From NCBI RefSeq assembly GCF_900106775.1, contig NZ_FNNQ01000007.1, positions 1 through 64,000 on the forward strand: 64,000 bases of DNA. The letters are read 5' to 3'. The notes under the pieces were generated by a model. It did no database searches and was not told the origin of the DNA. It was given only the letters and a program-made list of their open reading frames with translations. Shown here one piece after another: positions 16,968-25,446 of the stretch; within the stretch, counting starts at the first letter, position 1, and each line of letters opens with the position of its first letter. The position numbers and the translations under genes are program-made. This stretch comes from Marininema mesophilum. Its GTDB lineage: Bacteria; Bacillota; Bacilli; Thermoactinomycetales; DSM-45169.

Positions 16968-17561
16968 ATGAATAACATCAAAGAACAAATTGAGTCAAGG
17001 CGAAAGATCCATGATGTGATTGTCGTCGAAGGGAAAAATGACACTGTTGCCATTCTACGAGCTGTCGAAGCGGACACCATCGAGACGAGGGGTTCTGCTG
17101 TCGGGTCAGATGTGATCGCAGAGGTGAAGCGTGCTCAAGAGAAACGGGGCGTGATTATCCTCACGGATCCAGATGGAGCGGGCGAGCGGATCCGTCGCAT
17201 CATTTCCCAGGAGGTTCCGGGATGTAAGCAAGCTTTTCTTCCTCAGGATGAAGCACGGGGAGAAAAGGGATTAGGGGTTGAACACGCTAAACCTGAGGCG
17301 ATTCGATGTGCTCTTGCGGAAGCTCGTACAGAGGATGCTACCCTCTCCCCGTTGATTTCTTGGGAAGCTTATCTGGAAGCTGGTCTTGCTGGGGGAAAGG
17401 ACTCTGGTAAGATACGGGAGCGGCTGGCAGAGGCACTCGGCATTGGTTATGCCAACGGCAAACAGTTCTACCGTCGCTTGCATCTTTTACGGATCACTAG
17501 AGAAGAATTTGAAGAAGCGCTTTGTCGTGCGAAAGAAGAGAGGGAGGAGCCCCATGGCTGA
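16968..17561 (+). CDS. rnmV: Ribonuclease M5 (5S rRNA maturation)
   Basis: A Toprim nuclease that trims the 5S rRNA precursor with the help of ribosomal protein L18. The Toprim domain has VVEGKNDT (residues 20-27), ADTIETRGSAV and ILTDPDGAGERIR. GVEHAKPEAI and a C-terminal helical domain follow. The first ATG gives 197 aa but has only a GAGG 1 nt away as a ribosome binding site; the N-terminus is about 12 residues longer than usual, and an in-frame GTG at 17016 is an alternative. It overlaps rsmA by 8 nt. Confidence 0.9.
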   Translation: MNNIKEQIESRRKIHDVIVVEGKNDTVAILRAVEADTIETRGSAVGSDVIAEVKRAQEKRGVIILTDPDGAGERIRRIISQEVPGCKQAFLPQDEARGEKGLGVEHAKPEAIRCALAEARTEDATLSPLISWEAYLEAGLAGGKDSGKIRERLAEALGIGYANGKQFYRRLHLLRITREEFEEALCRAKEEREEPHG

Positions 17562-18435
17562 AGGAAGAATTACTACACGCACCAGGGAGATCTTGCGTCG
17601 CCATGGGTTACAATTAAAAAAGAGTCTAGGGCAAAACTTTCTAACTGAGGATCGTGTGTTACACCAGATCGTGGAAGCCGCTGATCTGGATGAACAATCC
17701 GGGGTACTGGAAATCGGTCCAGGCATCGGTGCCTTGACAGAGCATCTTGCGGATGAAGCCAAATCAATCTTGGCTGTGGAGTTGGACCAGCGACTGATTC
17801 CAATCCTGGATGAGTTGTTTGTTGCGTATCCCCATGTGAAGGTATTACATGGGGATGCGATGAAGGTGGACCTCCATCGCCTCATCGATGAGCACCTAGG
17901 GGATTGTGAAAGGCGTCATGTGGTGGCCAACCTGCCTTACTATGTAACCTCGCCAATATTAATGCGTCTGTTGGAGGAGCGACTGCCCCTTGATTCCATT
18001 GTGATTATGGTGCAAAAGGAAGTTGCGGAACGGCTGACATCTGAGCCAGGTACGAAGGCGTATGGATCGATAACGGTTACGACACAGTACTTTACTGAAC
18101 CCGAGTGGGTTACCCTAGTGCCAGCTCATGTATTTATGCCACGACCTCAGGTTGATTCTGCAGTCATCCGGTTAAAGGTTCGCCGGACACCACCTGTTGA
18201 TGTACGGAATGAAGCGTTGTTTTTTCGCGTAATCCGCGCGGCTTTTGGCCAGCGTCGTAAGACGCTCCCTAACGCACTTGCTGCGGGCCTCTTTGGAGGG
18301 GAACGAAAGGGGGAGGTGACAGCCTGGTTAGATGAGGCAGGCATCGACCCCAAACGAAGGGGAGAAACCCTTTCACTCGAAGAATTCGCCCAATTTACCA
18401 ATCTATTGGATGAACGTCTGGATGATCTTACATGA
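17554..18435 (+). CDS. rsmA: 16S rRNA dimethyladenosine transferase
   Basis: KsgA/RsmA dimethylates two adjacent adenosines (A1518/A1519) of 16S rRNA late in 30S assembly. KKSLGQNFL is near residue 22, the SAM site is EIGPGIGALTE, and the catalytic NLPYYV lies mid-protein. The C-terminal helical domain ends near GETLSLEEFAQ. The ATG at 17554, after GGGAGGAG, gives 293 aa, in line with B. subtilis; the frame is open well upstream but inside rnmV. Confidence 0.95.
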   Translation: MAEGRITTRTREILRRHGLQLKKSLGQNFLTEDRVLHQIVEAADLDEQSGVLEIGPGIGALTEHLADEAKSILAVELDQRLIPILDELFVAYPHVKVLHGDAMKVDLHRLIDEHLGDCERRHVVANLPYYVTSPILMRLLEERLPLDSIVIMVQKEVAERLTSEPGTKAYGSITVTTQYFTEPEWVTLVPAHVFMPRPQVDSAVIRLKVRRTPPVDVRNEALFFRVIRAAFGQRRKTLPNALAAGLFGGERKGEVTAWLDEAGIDPKRRGETLSLEEFAQFTNLLDERLDDLT

Positions 18436-18499
18436 CGGTTCATATCATAATAGAGTAGAAGGTATCGACAACTTTCGGTAGAGCCCGGAGGGGAACCCA

Positions 18500-18973
18500 T
18501 TGCAATTCTTCCATCCTCGCAACGGCCGTATAGAACTAGGCCAGATGATCTTGGACATATATGCGTATATCGAAGAAGATCGTACCGCGACATATAAAAT
18601 GGTGATCGGTACAGACTCCCAGACGAGTCACCGTGGAACCATGTTTGTGACCGCGATCATTATTCATCGTGTTGGCAAAGGAGCGCTTTTTTATTATTCA
18701 AAGATAAAAAGCCGCCCTTTACTTGACTTGCGTTATCGCATCTATAAAGAGACAGAATACAGTCTCGCTTGTATGGATTTGCTAAAGGAGAAGGACTTCT
18801 TTAGCGCTTCCTGGGACCTCCCTGTGGAGGTGCATTTAGATGTAGGTCGAAAAGGTGAGACGAGGAAGTTGATTCAGGAAGTGGTTGGATGGGTGACAGC
18901 TGTTGGTTACACAGCGAAGATCAAACCCGATGCATATGCCGCAAGCGCTGTTGCCGATCGTTTTACGAAATAA
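18500..18973 (+). CDS. YkuK-like RNase H-fold protein (DUF458)
   Basis: A 157-aa member of the DUF458/YkuK family, which has a predicted ribonuclease H-like fold and no proven function. KMVIGTDSQTS (about residues 33-43) carries the conserved acidic site and VEVHLDVGRKGETRKLI is the second conserved block. TTG start after CGGAGGGG. It occupies the place where B. subtilis has the sporulation protease gene yabG. A strong terminator follows. Confidence 0.82.
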   Translation: MQFFHPRNGRIELGQMILDIYAYIEEDRTATYKMVIGTDSQTSHRGTMFVTAIIIHRVGKGALFYYSKIKSRPLLDLRYRIYKETEYSLACMDLLKEKDFFSASWDLPVEVHLDVGRKGETRKLIQEVVGWVTAVGYTAKIKPDAYAASAVADRFTK

Positions 18974-19007
18974 AAATGGGTGTAGGTTTGTTAAATTAAT
19001 TCACTAT

Positions 19008-19049
19008 AAAAGAGAGATTTGTGCAGTATATGCGCAGATCTCTCTTTTT
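19008..19049 (+). terminator. Terminator after the ykuK-like gene
   Basis: AAAAGAGAGAT and ATCTCTCTTTT pair, extended by GTGC/GCGC, followed by TTTTT. It ends the metS to ykuK group. Confidence 0.88.
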
Positions 19050-19208
19050 AAATTCAATGCATACTGGATTGGTAAATGTTATTTGGTTTTATGTTGCTTT
19101 TCGTTCAAAGACTGATTTGTATAAAAAAGTTTATATTTAGCATAAAATTGCTGTTTGTATGAGGAGATATATTTTTCAAGTACGAGACCTTCATACTAGA
19201 ATCTTCAT

Positions 19209-19253
19209 GTTAATAATATGGATCTCCTAGTACGGGAGGTCCATATTATTAAC
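19209..19253. repeat. 19-bp inverted repeat without T run, upstream of veg
   Basis: The arms 19209-19227 and 19235-19253 pair over 19 positions with one G-T pair, around a 7-nt loop TAGTACG. The arms are AT-rich (TTAATAATATGGA) with a CTCC/GGAG end near the loop. No T tract follows on either side. The rest of 19050-19300 is AT-rich and holds nothing else that I can name. Confidence 0.7.
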
Positions 19254-19302
19254 AGAGATGATGTCGAGAACTAGCTTTTCCTGTCAATTGCAAAAAAACT
19301 CG

Positions 19303-19332
19303 TTGACATAAGGGTTTTCCACTTGCTATAAT
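19303..19332 (+). promoter_or_regulatory. Upstream veg promoter
   Basis: TTGACA (19303-19308), 18-nt spacer, TATAAT (19327-19332): consensus hexamers for sigma-A. Confidence 0.85.
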
Positions 19333-19339
19333 TCAATTT

Positions 19340-19368
19340 TTGACAACCTGCTCTTACCGTGATATAAT
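19340..19368 (+). promoter_or_regulatory. Proximal veg promoter
   Basis: TTGACA (19340-19345), 17-nt spacer, TATAAT (19363-19368): a perfect sigma-A promoter, 8 bases after the first. veg in B. subtilis is also known for an unusually strong promoter. Confidence 0.9.
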
Positions 19369-19393
19369 GCTTGGGAGTGAGGTGGTCGTTTAT

Positions 19394-19675
19394 ATGGGTA
19401 GGAATGCGCTATCTGAGATAAAACGTACGTTGGAAAGTTATATTGGACAGAAAATCCGATTGAAAGCCAACAGCGGACGTCGTAAGACCATTGAACGAAG
19501 TGGAGTGCTTGAAGAAACTTATCCCTCCGTCTTCATTGTGAAACTGGACGAAGAACAACACTCCTTTGAGCGTGTTTCGTACAGTTATGCGGATATCTTG
19601 ACGGAAACTGTGGAACTAACTGTGTTTCAAGATGAGGGACAAGTCCCTGTTCGCTATGTGAAGAATCCCCAATGA
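19394..19675 (+). CDS. veg: Veg protein
   Basis: A small protein that in B. subtilis favours biofilm formation by weakening SinR repression; its biochemical action is not settled. The 93-aa product keeps the diagnostic blocks KANSGRRKTIERSG (residues 25-38) and FERVSYSYADILTETVELT (59-77). ATG 19394 after GGGAGTGAGGTGG was used because the open frame before it overlaps the promoter -35 and -10 boxes. Two tandem consensus promoters predict high expression. Confidence 0.93.
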   Translation: MGRNALSEIKRTLESYIGQKIRLKANSGRRKTIERSGVLEETYPSVFIVKLDEEQHSFERVSYSYADILTETVELTVFQDEGQVPVRYVKNPQ

Positions 19676-19714
19676 GCGCGAGAAACATAAAGCGCCGTTG
19701 CTAAAGCTTCACCC

Positions 19715-19744
19715 AACCGAACCAGCAAAGGTTCGGTTTTTTAT
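19715..19744 (+). terminator. Terminator after veg
   Basis: ACCGAACC and GGTTCGGT pair perfectly around AGCAAA, followed by TTTTTTA. Confidence 0.9.
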
Positions 19745-19770
19745 TGCGGATTTTTCCCTTGCAAGGGGAG

Positions 19771-19798
19771 TTTGAGTGCGGTAGAATCGTACATATAG
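19771..19798 (+). promoter_or_regulatory. Possible nrdAB promoter
   Basis: TTGAGT, 16-nt spacer, TATAGA. It lies between the veg terminator and the NrdR box, so a repressor bound at 19818 would sit just downstream of the start point. Confidence 0.45.
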
Positions 19799-19817
19799 AT
19801 GATTGGATCAATTGTAA

Positions 19818-19833
19818 ACACCATATATTGTGT
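19818..19833. promoter_or_regulatory. NrdR box upstream of nrdA
   Basis: ACACCATATATTGTGT matches the 16-bp NrdR consensus (ACAC-W-ATATAT-W-GTGT) at all but one position. NrdR boxes usually occur in pairs; a weak partner may lie about 30 bases upstream near ACATATAGATG, overlapping the promoter. NrdR would repress ribonucleotide reductase when deoxynucleotides are plentiful. Confidence 0.75.
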
Positions 19834-19867
19834 TTTGGTGCAACTTGGCGTGAAGGGGATTTACGCC

Positions 19868-19893
19868 CGCCGTCCTGTTTTGGACGGCGTTTT
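19868..19893 (+). terminator. Hairpin in the nrdAB leader
   Basis: CGCCGTCC and GGACGGCG pair perfectly (8 bp) around TGTTTT, followed by TTTTAT. It lies after the NrdR box and before the nrdA ribosome binding site, so it would be inside the transcript; it may act as an attenuator. The T run is short. Confidence 0.5.
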
Positions 19894-19932
19894 ATATCGC
19901 GGTTGGTGGCAATACAGAAAGGTGGATAAGCC

Positions 19933-22191
19933 ATGACGACGACCCAGTTGGAAAAGAAAAAAGAAATGACCGTTGGGATGAATAACCTAATAGCGGATTT
20001 AGAAAATCTGATTACAGTTTATCCCCATTTGGAAGGTCAATCTTGGATAGATAAGACCTTGGCTAGTCTAGAAGAGAAGGGTGAGTGGAGCCAGGAACAG
20101 GCGGATCGACTACTCATTTTGAATGCCCTCGAAAAAATTACAGCGGACACTCCAGATTGGACATACATAGCAGCCCAAATTCATACCTGGTCCCTTTACC
20201 GGGAAGCAGCAGCGAACCGTGGCGGAAATCCTGAGCAAGGCTATGGTGACTTCCCAGGCTTGGTGCGGAAATTAACGGAAAGAGGTATCTTCTCCTCCTT
20301 ATTAAAAGATAATTATACGGTTGCAGAGATGCGTGAACTGGAAGAAGTCATCGCACCTGAGAGAGATGGTCTCTTCACCTATGTGGGTCTACGTACCCTT
20401 GCGGATCGGTACTTGACTCGAGATCATGAAGGTGGAGTGTGGGAGCTTCCCCAGGAACGTTTCCTCATCATTGCCATGACCTTGATGTCCCAGGAAGCGA
20501 AGGAGCAACGGCTCACCCTCGTGAAAGAAGCTTATTGGGCTCTCTCCAATCTCTATATGACCGTTGCGACTCCTACCTTTGCGAACGCAGGTAAAAATTA
20601 TGGTCAACTTTCTTCCTGTTTTATTGACACCATAGACGATTCCCTAAGGGGGATTTATGATAGCAACACTGATGTGGCCACTCTCTCCAAAGGTGGCGGG
20701 GGGATTGGGATCTATCTTGGAAAGATTCGTTCTCGTGGAAGTGATATTAAAGGGTTTAAAGGAATTAGTTCCGGTGTACTCCCATGGATGAAACAACTCA
20801 ATAATACGGCTGTAAGTGTAGACCAATTAGGGCAACGTCAGGGGTCCATTGCTGTCTATCTCGATGTTTGGCATAAGGATATCTTCTCTTTCCTTGATGC
20901 AAAGCTGAACAATGGGGATGAGCGTCTTCGAACCCATGATATTTTCACGGGACTTTGCCTCCCGGATCTCTTTATGGAAACGGTAGAAGCACGGGGTGAG
21001 TGGCATCTCTTTGATCCCCATGAAGTGCGCCGGACGATGGGTTATTCCTTAGAAGATTTCTATGATGAGGAAAAGGGAGCGGGTTCCTTTAGAGAACGTT
21101 ACGCTGAATGTGTCAATCATCCCACCCTCTCTCGGAAGACGGTTCCTGCGATTGAAATCATGAAACGGGCAATGATCTCTCAGCTAGAGACAGGAACGCC
21201 CTATATGTTTTATCGGGATGAAGTGAATCGCATGAATCCCAATAAACACGCGGGAATGATCTATTCTTCTAATTTATGTAGTGAAATCTTGCAAAACCAA
21301 AGTGCGACTACGGTTACTGAAGAGACGACGGTGGATGGGAAAATTGTTGTAACCAAAGCACCAGGGGACTTTGTGGTTTGTAACTTGTCCTCGATCAATC
21401 TGGGCCGCGCTGTACCGGATGGGGTGCTGGAGCGACTGATCCCGGTTCAGGTACGGATGTTGGACAATGTCATCGACCTAAACACCATTGAAGTGCTCCA
21501 AGCCAAGATGACCAACCAAAAGTATCGTGCGATCGGATTAGGTACCTTTGGCTGGCATCATCTGCTTGCGCTAGAGGGAATCACCTGGGAGTCCGATGAA
21601 TCGGTCGCTTATGCGGACGAGCTGTACGAAAAAATTGCTCATCTTGTTATTCGTTCCTCCCATGAGCTAGCTGTGGAGAAGGGAGCCTACCCAGTGTTCT
21701 CGGGCAGTGAGTGGGAGACAGGTGCTTACTTTGATAGTCGGGGTTATCACGGTGAATCCTGGGATGAATTACGGAAGTCTATTGCGACCAAGGGAATACG
21801 GAATGGTTGGTTAATGGCGATTGCACCCAATGGTAGTACCTCGGTGATTGCAGGAAGTACGGCATCGATTGATCCTGTCTATCGCAAAGAGTACAGCGAA
21901 GAGAAGAAAAATTACCGGATTCCTGTGACAGCTCCGGATTTATCACCAAAGACGACATGGTACTATAAACCGGCTCATCAAATTGATGCTCACTGGAGTA
22001 TCAAGCAAAACGCCGCACGACAACGGCATATTGATCAATCTCAATCCTTTAATATCTATGTCACCCATGACGTTAAAGCAAAGGATCTCCTTGATATCCA
22101 TCTTCATGCATGGAACCTTGGACTCAAAACGACTTATTACACCCGATCGACCTCCTCAGAGATCGTCGAATGCGAAAGCTGTTCCAGCTGA
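19933..22191 (+). CDS. nrdA: Ribonucleoside-diphosphate reductase, alpha subunit
   Basis: Large catalytic subunit of class I ribonucleotide reductase, which makes deoxynucleotides. SSCFIDTIDDSL and NLCSEI hold the active-site cysteines, NLSSINLGR follows the specificity region, ATPTFANAG is a conserved catalytic-barrel block, and the C-terminal ECESCSS supplies the exchangeable cysteine pair. Length is 752 aa. The N-terminus is not a clear ATP-cone. ATG after AAAGGTGG. The operon with nrdB separates veg from sspF, which are neighbours in B. subtilis. Confidence 0.94.
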   Translation: MTTTQLEKKKEMTVGMNNLIADLENLITVYPHLEGQSWIDKTLASLEEKGEWSQEQADRLLILNALEKITADTPDWTYIAAQIHTWSLYREAAANRGGNPEQGYGDFPGLVRKLTERGIFSSLLKDNYTVAEMRELEEVIAPERDGLFTYVGLRTLADRYLTRDHEGGVWELPQERFLIIAMTLMSQEAKEQRLTLVKEAYWALSNLYMTVATPTFANAGKNYGQLSSCFIDTIDDSLRGIYDSNTDVATLSKGGGGIGIYLGKIRSRGSDIKGFKGISSGVLPWMKQLNNTAVSVDQLGQRQGSIAVYLDVWHKDIFSFLDAKLNNGDERLRTHDIFTGLCLPDLFMETVEARGEWHLFDPHEVRRTMGYSLEDFYDEEKGAGSFRERYAECVNHPTLSRKTVPAIEIMKRAMISQLETGTPYMFYRDEVNRMNPNKHAGMIYSSNLCSEILQNQSATTVTEETTVDGKIVVTKAPGDFVVCNLSSINLGRAVPDGVLERLIPVQVRMLDNVIDLNTIEVLQAKMTNQKYRAIGLGTFGWHHLLALEGITWESDESVAYADELYEKIAHLVIRSSHELAVEKGAYPVFSGSEWETGAYFDSRGYHGESWDELRKSIATKGIRNGWLMAIAPNGSTSVIAGSTASIDPVYRKEYSEEKKNYRIPVTAPDLSPKTTWYYKPAHQIDAHWSIKQNAARQRHIDQSQSFNIYVTHDVKAKDLLDIHLHAWNLGLKTTYYTRSTSSEIVECESCSS

Positions 22192-22203
22192 TGAAAGGAT
22201 GAA

Positions 22204-23244
22204 ATGAAGATGGAAATCACGAAGCGCAAACTATACGATGTGACGGCACCCAATGCCAGCACAGGAATTATCAATGGGCGCTCCTCTAATGTACTCAACT
22301 GGGATGACTGTCGCTTCCCATGGGCATATCCGATGTACAAAAATATGCTTGGGAACTTTTGGACTCCCTTTGAAATCAATATGGCGGAGGACATCAAGCA
22401 ATGGTCCCAGTTATCCGAAGATGAGCGGTTTACATTTAAGCGGATTATCGGCCTTCTTGCTTTCTTGGATTCGATCCAGACGGATTACTCGGCTAAAGTT
22501 GCGGATTACTTAACGGATTCCAGTCTCTCGGCTTTGATGGCGGTGCTCTCCTTCCAAGAGGTCGTTCATAACCAGTCCTATTCCTATGTACTTTCCTCCC
22601 TTGTACCTAAAGCGGAACAAGATGAGATCTTTGAGTACTGGAAGCATGACGAAATCTTACGGGAGCGGAATGACTTTATCGCCCAAGGGTATGAAGCCTT
22701 TACAAAAGACCCGACACCACGGTCATTCCTGAAGTCCATCGTATATGACATTGTCCTAGAAGGGCTCAACTTCTACTCTGGTTTCGCCTTTTTCTACAAC
22801 CTTGCGCGAAACCAAAAGATGGTATCCTCTGCGGCGATGATCAATTATATCAACCGCGATGAACAACTTCATGTTCGCCTCTTTACGCAGATCTTCCGGG
22901 AGCTTTTGGTAGAGCATCCGGAGTTGGATGATGAGGAGACCAGGCAGTTTGTAACAGAAACCTTCCGCAAAGCGGCTGAGTTGGAGATCCGCTGGGGTGA
23001 GTACATTGTCGGCAATCGCTTCGACGGTGTAAGCATCGATGATCTCCGTTCATACATTCGCTTTATGGCGAATAAGCGTGTACGGGAGATGGGGATGGAG
23101 CCACCCTTTGAAGGGTATCGCACCAACCCGATGCGTTGGATTGTTGCCTATGAGGATGTTAACCAAGGAAAGCAGGACTTTTTCGAAGGGAAATCCCGTT
23201 CGTATACCAAAGTATCCGTCGATAATGGATTTGACGATTTGTAA
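22204..23244 (+). CDS. nrdB: Ribonucleoside-diphosphate reductase, beta subunit
   Basis: The radical-generating subunit. The di-metal ligands can be read as D89, E119, H122, E186, E220 and H223, and the radical tyrosine as Y126 in the EVVHNQSY segment, so it should be an ordinary tyrosyl-radical R2. Length is 346 aa. ATG 22204 is 4 nt and ATG 22210 is 10 nt after AAAGGA; either could be used. It follows nrdA by 12 nt in the same transcript. Confidence 0.94.
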   Translation: MKMEITKRKLYDVTAPNASTGIINGRSSNVLNWDDCRFPWAYPMYKNMLGNFWTPFEINMAEDIKQWSQLSEDERFTFKRIIGLLAFLDSIQTDYSAKVADYLTDSSLSALMAVLSFQEVVHNQSYSYVLSSLVPKAEQDEIFEYWKHDEILRERNDFIAQGYEAFTKDPTPRSFLKSIVYDIVLEGLNFYSGFAFFYNLARNQKMVSSAAMINYINRDEQLHVRLFTQIFRELLVEHPELDDEETRQFVTETFRKAAELEIRWGEYIVGNRFDGVSIDDLRSYIRFMANKRVREMGMEPPFEGYRTNPMRWIVAYEDVNQGKQDFFEGKSRSYTKVSVDNGFDDL

Positions 23245-23269
23245 GCTTGGCCTGGCAGGGTTTGGGATG

Positions 23270-23298
23270 GGAGATTCCTTCACTATTGATCCATACTA
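23270..23298 (+). promoter_or_regulatory. Candidate sigma-G promoter for sspF
   Basis: CATACTA at 23292-23298 matches the sigma-G -10 consensus exactly, 36 bases before the sspF start codon. The -35 region (GGAGAT, around 23270-23275) is weak. The family is expected to be forespore-specific. Confidence 0.5.
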
Positions 23299-23333
23299 AG
23301 GGTGCCTGAGGTAAAGGCGGAGGGGGAATCAAA

Positions 23334-23504
23334 TTGGCACGTCGCGGCGTGATGTCTGAAGCCTTAAAGGTGGAATTGGCAAAGGAATTAGGGTTTTACG
23401 ACGTTGTTCAGCGTGATGGCTGGGGCGGAATTACGACTCGGGACGCCGGTAATATGGTGAAACGTGCAATCCAGCTGGCCGAAGAACAGATGGCCAACCG
23501 ATAA
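23334..23504 (+). CDS. sspF: Small acid-soluble spore protein SspF
   Basis: An alpha/beta-type DNA-binding spore protein of 56 aa. It has RRGVMSEALKVELAKELGFYD at the start (two adjacent blocks) and then GGITTRDAGNMVKRAIQLAEEQM, matching B. subtilis SspF nearly throughout. The TTG start follows GCGGAGGGGG. The gene lies between nrdB and ispE and has its own terminator. It is short enough to be missed by length cut-offs. Confidence 0.93.
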   Translation: MARRGVMSEALKVELAKELGFYDVVQRDGWGGITTRDAGNMVKRAIQLAEEQMANR

Positions 23505-23525
23505 CCAAACACGTCAGCCACAGGT

Positions 23526-23556
23526 AAGCGGTCGGGGACTCCCCCGACCGCTTTTG
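23526..23556 (+). terminator. Terminator after sspF
   Basis: AAGCGGTCGGGG and CCCCGACCGCTT pair perfectly (12 bp) with a 4-nt loop, followed by TTG and TTT. Confidence 0.9.
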
Positions 23557-23664
23557 TTTCAGCTTTCACGGGTTCTGAGGTCGTGTTACAATAAAAAAGC
23601 CGATTGACGACCGGGCCATTCTATATATTGAAGTGAAATGTAGTTGGGAGAGGAGGAGAGCTGG

Positions 23665-24540
23665 TTGGATATCTCCGTTAAAGCACCAGCTAAAATCAAT
23701 TTAACGCTGGATGTATTACATAAACGACCCGATGGATACCATGACTTGGAGATGGTAATGACCACTGTCGATCTCGCGGATCGTATCGATTTGACTGAGA
23801 TTACCGGAGGAATCCGCTTGCAGAGTACCTCCGGCTTCGTTCCTTTTGATGATCGTAACTTGGCTTATCGTGCGGCTGCACTAATAAAAGAGCGCTTTGG
23901 GATCACAAAAGGGGTAAACATTCTTATCCATAAACGAATCCCTGTAGCAGCAGGATTAGCAGGAGGTAGCTCCGATGCAGCTGCTACCTTACGCGGGTTA
24001 AATAAAATGTGGAATTTGGGCCTATCTACCGAAGAGCTCGGAGAGCTTGGGCTTGCCTTAGGTTCTGATGTTCCCTTTTGTGTACAGGGTGGTACTGCCA
24101 TTGCTCGTGGGCGAGGGGAACAACTTACTCCCTTATCCCCTCCACCCCCTTGCTGGGTTGTGCTGGCGAAGCCGCCCCATGGAGTATCCACAGTAGAAGT
24201 GTTTCAAGCATTGAAAATGGAGAAGATTACAACCCGTCCAAACCTGGAAGGGATGCTAAATGCCTTGGATAAAAAGGATTTTGATCAGGTATGTGAGCAA
24301 CTGGCGAACGTACTCGAAGGCGTGACGATGGCTACTTACCCTAAGGTGCGCTTTCTTAAAGAGCGGATGGCAACCTTTGGAGCAGAAGGGGTTTTGATGT
24401 CAGGGAGTGGTCCTACAGTATTTGGTTTAGTGAAAAAGGAATCCGTAGCTTTCCGTGTGGTCAATGGCTTACGGGGCTTTTGTCGCCAGGTTTATGCAGT
24501 CCGTATGCTTGGAGGGCTTAAAGAGAACTCTCTTGAATAA
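23665..24540 (+). CDS. ispE: 4-diphosphocytidyl-2-C-methyl-D-erythritol kinase
   Basis: GHMP kinase of the MEP isoprenoid pathway. The ATP-binding motif PVAAGLAGGSSDAAA is at residues 93-107, KAPAKINLTLDV is at the start, and SGSGPTVFGL is the C-terminal GHMP motif. The TTG at 23665 was chosen because AGGAGG lies 8 nt upstream; the open frame begins 21 nt earlier through that site. A weak TTGACG-N16-TATTGA promoter may lie near 23607. Its last codons overlap the purR promoter. Confidence 0.93.
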   Translation: MDISVKAPAKINLTLDVLHKRPDGYHDLEMVMTTVDLADRIDLTEITGGIRLQSTSGFVPFDDRNLAYRAAALIKERFGITKGVNILIHKRIPVAAGLAGGSSDAAATLRGLNKMWNLGLSTEELGELGLALGSDVPFCVQGGTAIARGRGEQLTPLSPPPPCWVVLAKPPHGVSTVEVFQALKMEKITTRPNLEGMLNALDKKDFDQVCEQLANVLEGVTMATYPKVRFLKERMATFGAEGVLMSGSGPTVFGLVKKESVAFRVVNGLRGFCRQVYAVRMLGGLKENSLE

Positions 24541-24561
24541 ATACGAACAATATGATATAAA
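24533..24561 (+). promoter_or_regulatory. purR promoter
   Basis: TTGAAT (24533-24538), 17-nt spacer, TATAAA (24556-24561). The -35 overlaps the last codons of ispE. A PurBox lies in the spacer and a second just after the predicted start point. Confidence 0.7.
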
Positions 24562-24583
24562 TTATGAAAAGTCATTCGGGTTT
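24539..24583. promoter_or_regulatory. Inverted PurBox pair upstream of purR
   Basis: CGAAC flanked by A/T at 24544-24548 and, inverted, TTCGG at 24575-24579, with 31 bases between the CGAA/TTCG centres. That is the spacing of paired PurBoxes bound by PurR. The pair spans the -10 element, suggesting autorepression relieved by PRPP. Confidence 0.6.
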
Positions 24584-24597
24584 TCGGAGGATGTAGC

Positions 24598-25446
24598 ATG
24601 AAAAAATGGAAACGGAGTGCCCGATTAGTGGATATGACTCGGCAACTTCTCGACCAACCCCATCGGTTAATCTCCCTCAGTGCCTTCGCGGATCGGTATC
24701 AAGCGGCTAAATCTTCGATTAGTGAAGACTTAGCAATTATTCACGAAACCTTCCGTGAAGAGGGTACAGGACTTTTGGAGACGGTTTCAGGAGCCGCCGG
24801 TGGGGTTCGTTATTTGCCAATAGCCAATCGCGAAAATGCCACGAAGCTATCCCGACAGTTATGCGCCCAGTTAGAGAATCCAGACCGGATTTTACCAGGC
24901 GGATATCTTTATCTATCCGACCTATTGGGGGATGATCGATTAGTGAGGGAGATCGGGCGCATTTGGGCGACGGTCTTTAGTGGTCGTGGAGCAGATGTGG
25001 TAGTGACAGTGGAAACGAAGGGGATCCCCCTCGCTTACGCTACTGCTTCCCACCTTGGTCTTCCTGTTGCTATCGTTCGTCGGGATAGCCGCATTACCGA
25101 AGGTTCGGTAGTGACGATCAATACCGTTTCCGGCTCCAGTAAACGATTAGGGAGTTTGTCTTTAGCTAGGCGTAGCTTCCCTGAAGGAGCAAGGGTGTTG
25201 ATCGTGGATGATTTTATGAAGGCTGGTGGAACCGTACAAGGAATGATCGACCTCATGGGTGAATTTCGTGCGGAAGTAATAGGTATCGGAATTATGGCAG
25301 AATCTCAGGTTGATGAACGGTTAGTGGAAAATACAGTGTCATTAGCGACAGTGACGGATGTGGACGTAAAAAACCGGAAAATCGCAGTAGAATTAGGGAA
25401 TTTATTTACTCAGGGAGGTTTTTTCGATGGAACGAATCCAGACTGA
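24598..25446 (+). CDS. purR: Purine operon repressor PurR
   Basis: Bacillota-type PurR: an N-terminal winged helix (about residues 1-70, with KSSISEDLAIIHETF) joined to a phosphoribosyltransferase-fold domain that senses PRPP. VLIVDDFMKAGGT near residue 200 is the PRPP motif. 282 aa is the expected length. ATG follows TCGGAGG. The 3' end overlaps ridA by 20 nt. Its own upstream PurBox pair suggests autoregulation. Confidence 0.95.
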   Translation: MKKWKRSARLVDMTRQLLDQPHRLISLSAFADRYQAAKSSISEDLAIIHETFREEGTGLLETVSGAAGGVRYLPIANRENATKLSRQLCAQLENPDRILPGGYLYLSDLLGDDRLVREIGRIWATVFSGRGADVVVTVETKGIPLAYATASHLGLPVAIVRRDSRITEGSVVTINTVSGSSKRLGSLSLARRSFPEGARVLIVDDFMKAGGTVQGMIDLMGEFRAEVIGIGIMAESQVDERLVENTVSLATVTDVDVKNRKIAVELGNLFTQGGFFDGTNPD

